Part shown: one piece after another, positions 4,831 to 5,290 of the stretch
How positions within the stretch are numbered: position 1 is the stretch's first letter
Layout: each line of letters begins with the position of its first letter
NCBI GenBank assembly: GCA_035266685.1
Contig: DATFMX010000150.1
Coordinates: forward strand, 1-5,290
Direction: 5' to 3'
Source: VRUE01 sp035266685
Lineage (GTDB): Bacteria > Actinomycetota > Thermoleophilia > Solirubrobacterales > 70-9
DNA: 5,290 nucleotides
Translations under genes and position numbers: made by a program
The notes under the pieces: generated by a model
The model's input: the letters and a program-made list of their open reading frames with translations, nothing else
The model's database searches: none
What the model was told of the DNA's origin: nothing

Positions 4831-5144
4831 CGGTCAAGCAATTTGAGGTGAAGAATTTGATCGCGATTCGGATTGGAGTCGATCGCCATAACGCGAGGTG
4901 CCCCGTTCCCCCAGAGGTAATCCTGATGAATCCCATCGACTGTGAGCTTATGAACCATCCGAGACTCTGGGGAATCCCCGTGTTGCCTGATTCCGCGGTT
5001 CCGACGAAGCGGGTCCGCATTCAATGCGAAGGCTCTGCTGAGAACATCGAGGAGGAGTTGGAGCGTTGGAGCTATACCTTGACGAAAGCTAGGTCTAACC
5101 CCCAGGATGATCGCTGTTGGGCGTTTGGGAAGATGTGGGCGTGA
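4827..5144 (+). CDS. Small protein of unknown function, 105 residues, coupled to the 245-residue gene
   Basis: I do not recognise the family. The ATG overlaps the stop of the preceding gene (ATGA), with no Shine-Dalgarno, as in translationally coupled partners. The N-terminal two thirds look beta-rich and hold a conserved-looking middle, CPVPPEVILMNPIDCELM then LWGIPVLPDSAVPTKRVRIQC. These are followed by an acidic helix ENIEEELERW (about 74-83). No membrane segment or signal peptide is seen. The last ten or so codons (DRCWAFGKMWA) run up to aroH and may be derived from the insertion junction, because the stop TGA at 5142-5144 overlaps the putative aroH GTG. Antisense reading frames here are also open but have no start signal or family resemblance. 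Coding status is supported mainly by the overlap on the left and the open frame. Confidence 0.58.
   Translation: MTVKQFEVKNLIAIRIGVDRHNARCPVPPEVILMNPIDCELMNHPRLWGIPVLPDSAVPTKRVRIQCEGSAENIEEELERWSYTLTKARSNPQDDRCWAFGKMWA
5079..5108 (+). promoter_or_regulatory. Weak candidate promoter for aroH inside the upstream gene
   Basis: TTGACG at 5079-5084 is close to the consensus -35 hexamer. CAGGAT at 5103-5108, 18 bases further on, matches the -10 consensus at the two key positions (second A and final T) and one other. Transcription would begin roughly 25 bases before the aroH GTG. The -10 is poor, so this may be chance. Confidence 0.22.
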
Positions 5145-5290
5145 CCTCGAACGGGAATCAACGGCTCTTCGCTGTGCGGGGGGCCGTGCAGGCGGAGGCG
5201 AACGAGGCGGGGGCGATCGCCGAGGCGACGACGGAGCTGGTGCGGGGACTGCTCGAGCGCAACGGGCTCGAGCCGCAGGCGATGGTCAGC
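5141..5290 (+). CDS. aroH: Chorismate mutase, AroH type (5' part, cut by window end)
   Basis: This monofunctional chorismate mutase converts chorismate to prephenate, the branch point to phenylalanine and tyrosine, in the cytoplasm. The first 50 codons are present. RLFAVRGAVQAEANEAGAI then TTELVRGLLERNGLEPQAMV aligns with the start of B. subtilis AroH (recalled as MIRGIRGATTVERDT). Arg13 corresponds to the active-site Arg7. The fold is the trimeric alpha/beta barrel-like AroH class, distinct from the all-helical AroQ class. The GTG at 5141 gives a short N-terminal extension of about six residues. GTG at 5135 is an in-frame alternative. GGGA at 5127-5130 could act as a weak Shine-Dalgarno. The gene returns to high GC and normally follows rluB in related actinobacteria, which marks the right border of the inserted block. 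Confidence 0.88.
   Translation, partial: MTSNGNQRLFAVRGAVQAEANEAGAIAEATTELVRGLLERNGLEPQAMVS

Noticed and set aside
4667..5020. Minus-strand frames opposite the 105-codon gene, considered as an alternative gene
   Set aside because: They run into the 245-codon gene as Arg/Pro-rich sequence, lack a Shine-Dalgarno or a -10 box near the start, and do not keep the ATGA and GTGA overlaps that support the plus-strand frame.
3600..5140. Insertion sequence, integrase or attachment site as the vehicle of the insertion
   Set aside because: No transposase or recombinase frame, no terminal inverted repeats, no tRNA gene and no matching direct repeats could be found at the two borders by eye.

Overview
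The window reads as a high-GC actinobacterial chromosome, most likely from the Thermoleophilia/Solirubrobacterales side of the phylum. This is inferred from strong G/C third positions in the housekeeping genes, start codons placed a few bases after a TAnnnT -10 box (leaderless style), and the gene order trpS, scpA, scpB, rluB, aroH. The taxonomic call is an inference, not a measurement.

Left edge (1-351): the 3' end of a membrane protein gene, probably a major facilitator transporter, then a 150-base intergenic block. The block holds a perfect 28-bp palindrome (241-268) inside a perfect 21-nt inverted repeat (204-224 / 276-296), then an imperfect 34-nt tandem repeat that runs into the trpS -10 box.

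Core block (352-3408): trpS (tryptophanyl-tRNA synthetase), then scpA-scpB-rluB, a tightly packed operon with 4-base start/stop overlaps (ATGA, TTGA). ScpA and ScpB are the kleisin and winged-helix subunits of the SMC condensin. RluB is a 23S rRNA pseudouridine synthase.

Accessory block (about 3600-5140): a stretch of visibly lower GC sits between rluB and aroH. By hand count it is 30/60 GC at 3901-3960, against 47/60 at 1681-1740 in scpA. At its left edge is a truncated, convergent yjbQ (UPF0047) remnant that keeps only its C-terminal third. The block carries a small ribbon-helix-helix regulator with its own strong Shine-Dalgarno and a hairpin behind it. After that come two overlapping genes of unknown family (245 and 105 codons), the first probably leaderless. 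The last of these overlaps the putative GTG start of aroH by four bases.

Right edge (5141-5290): the 5' part of aroH (monofunctional chorismate mutase), cut by the window end.

The simplest reading is a conserved translation/chromosome-segregation/aromatic-amino-acid locus into which a small foreign cassette has been inserted. The insertion removed the 5' part of yjbQ and placed aroH directly behind the cassette. The two unknown overlapping genes are the best candidates for an undescribed system. Their function cannot be read from the sequence alone.
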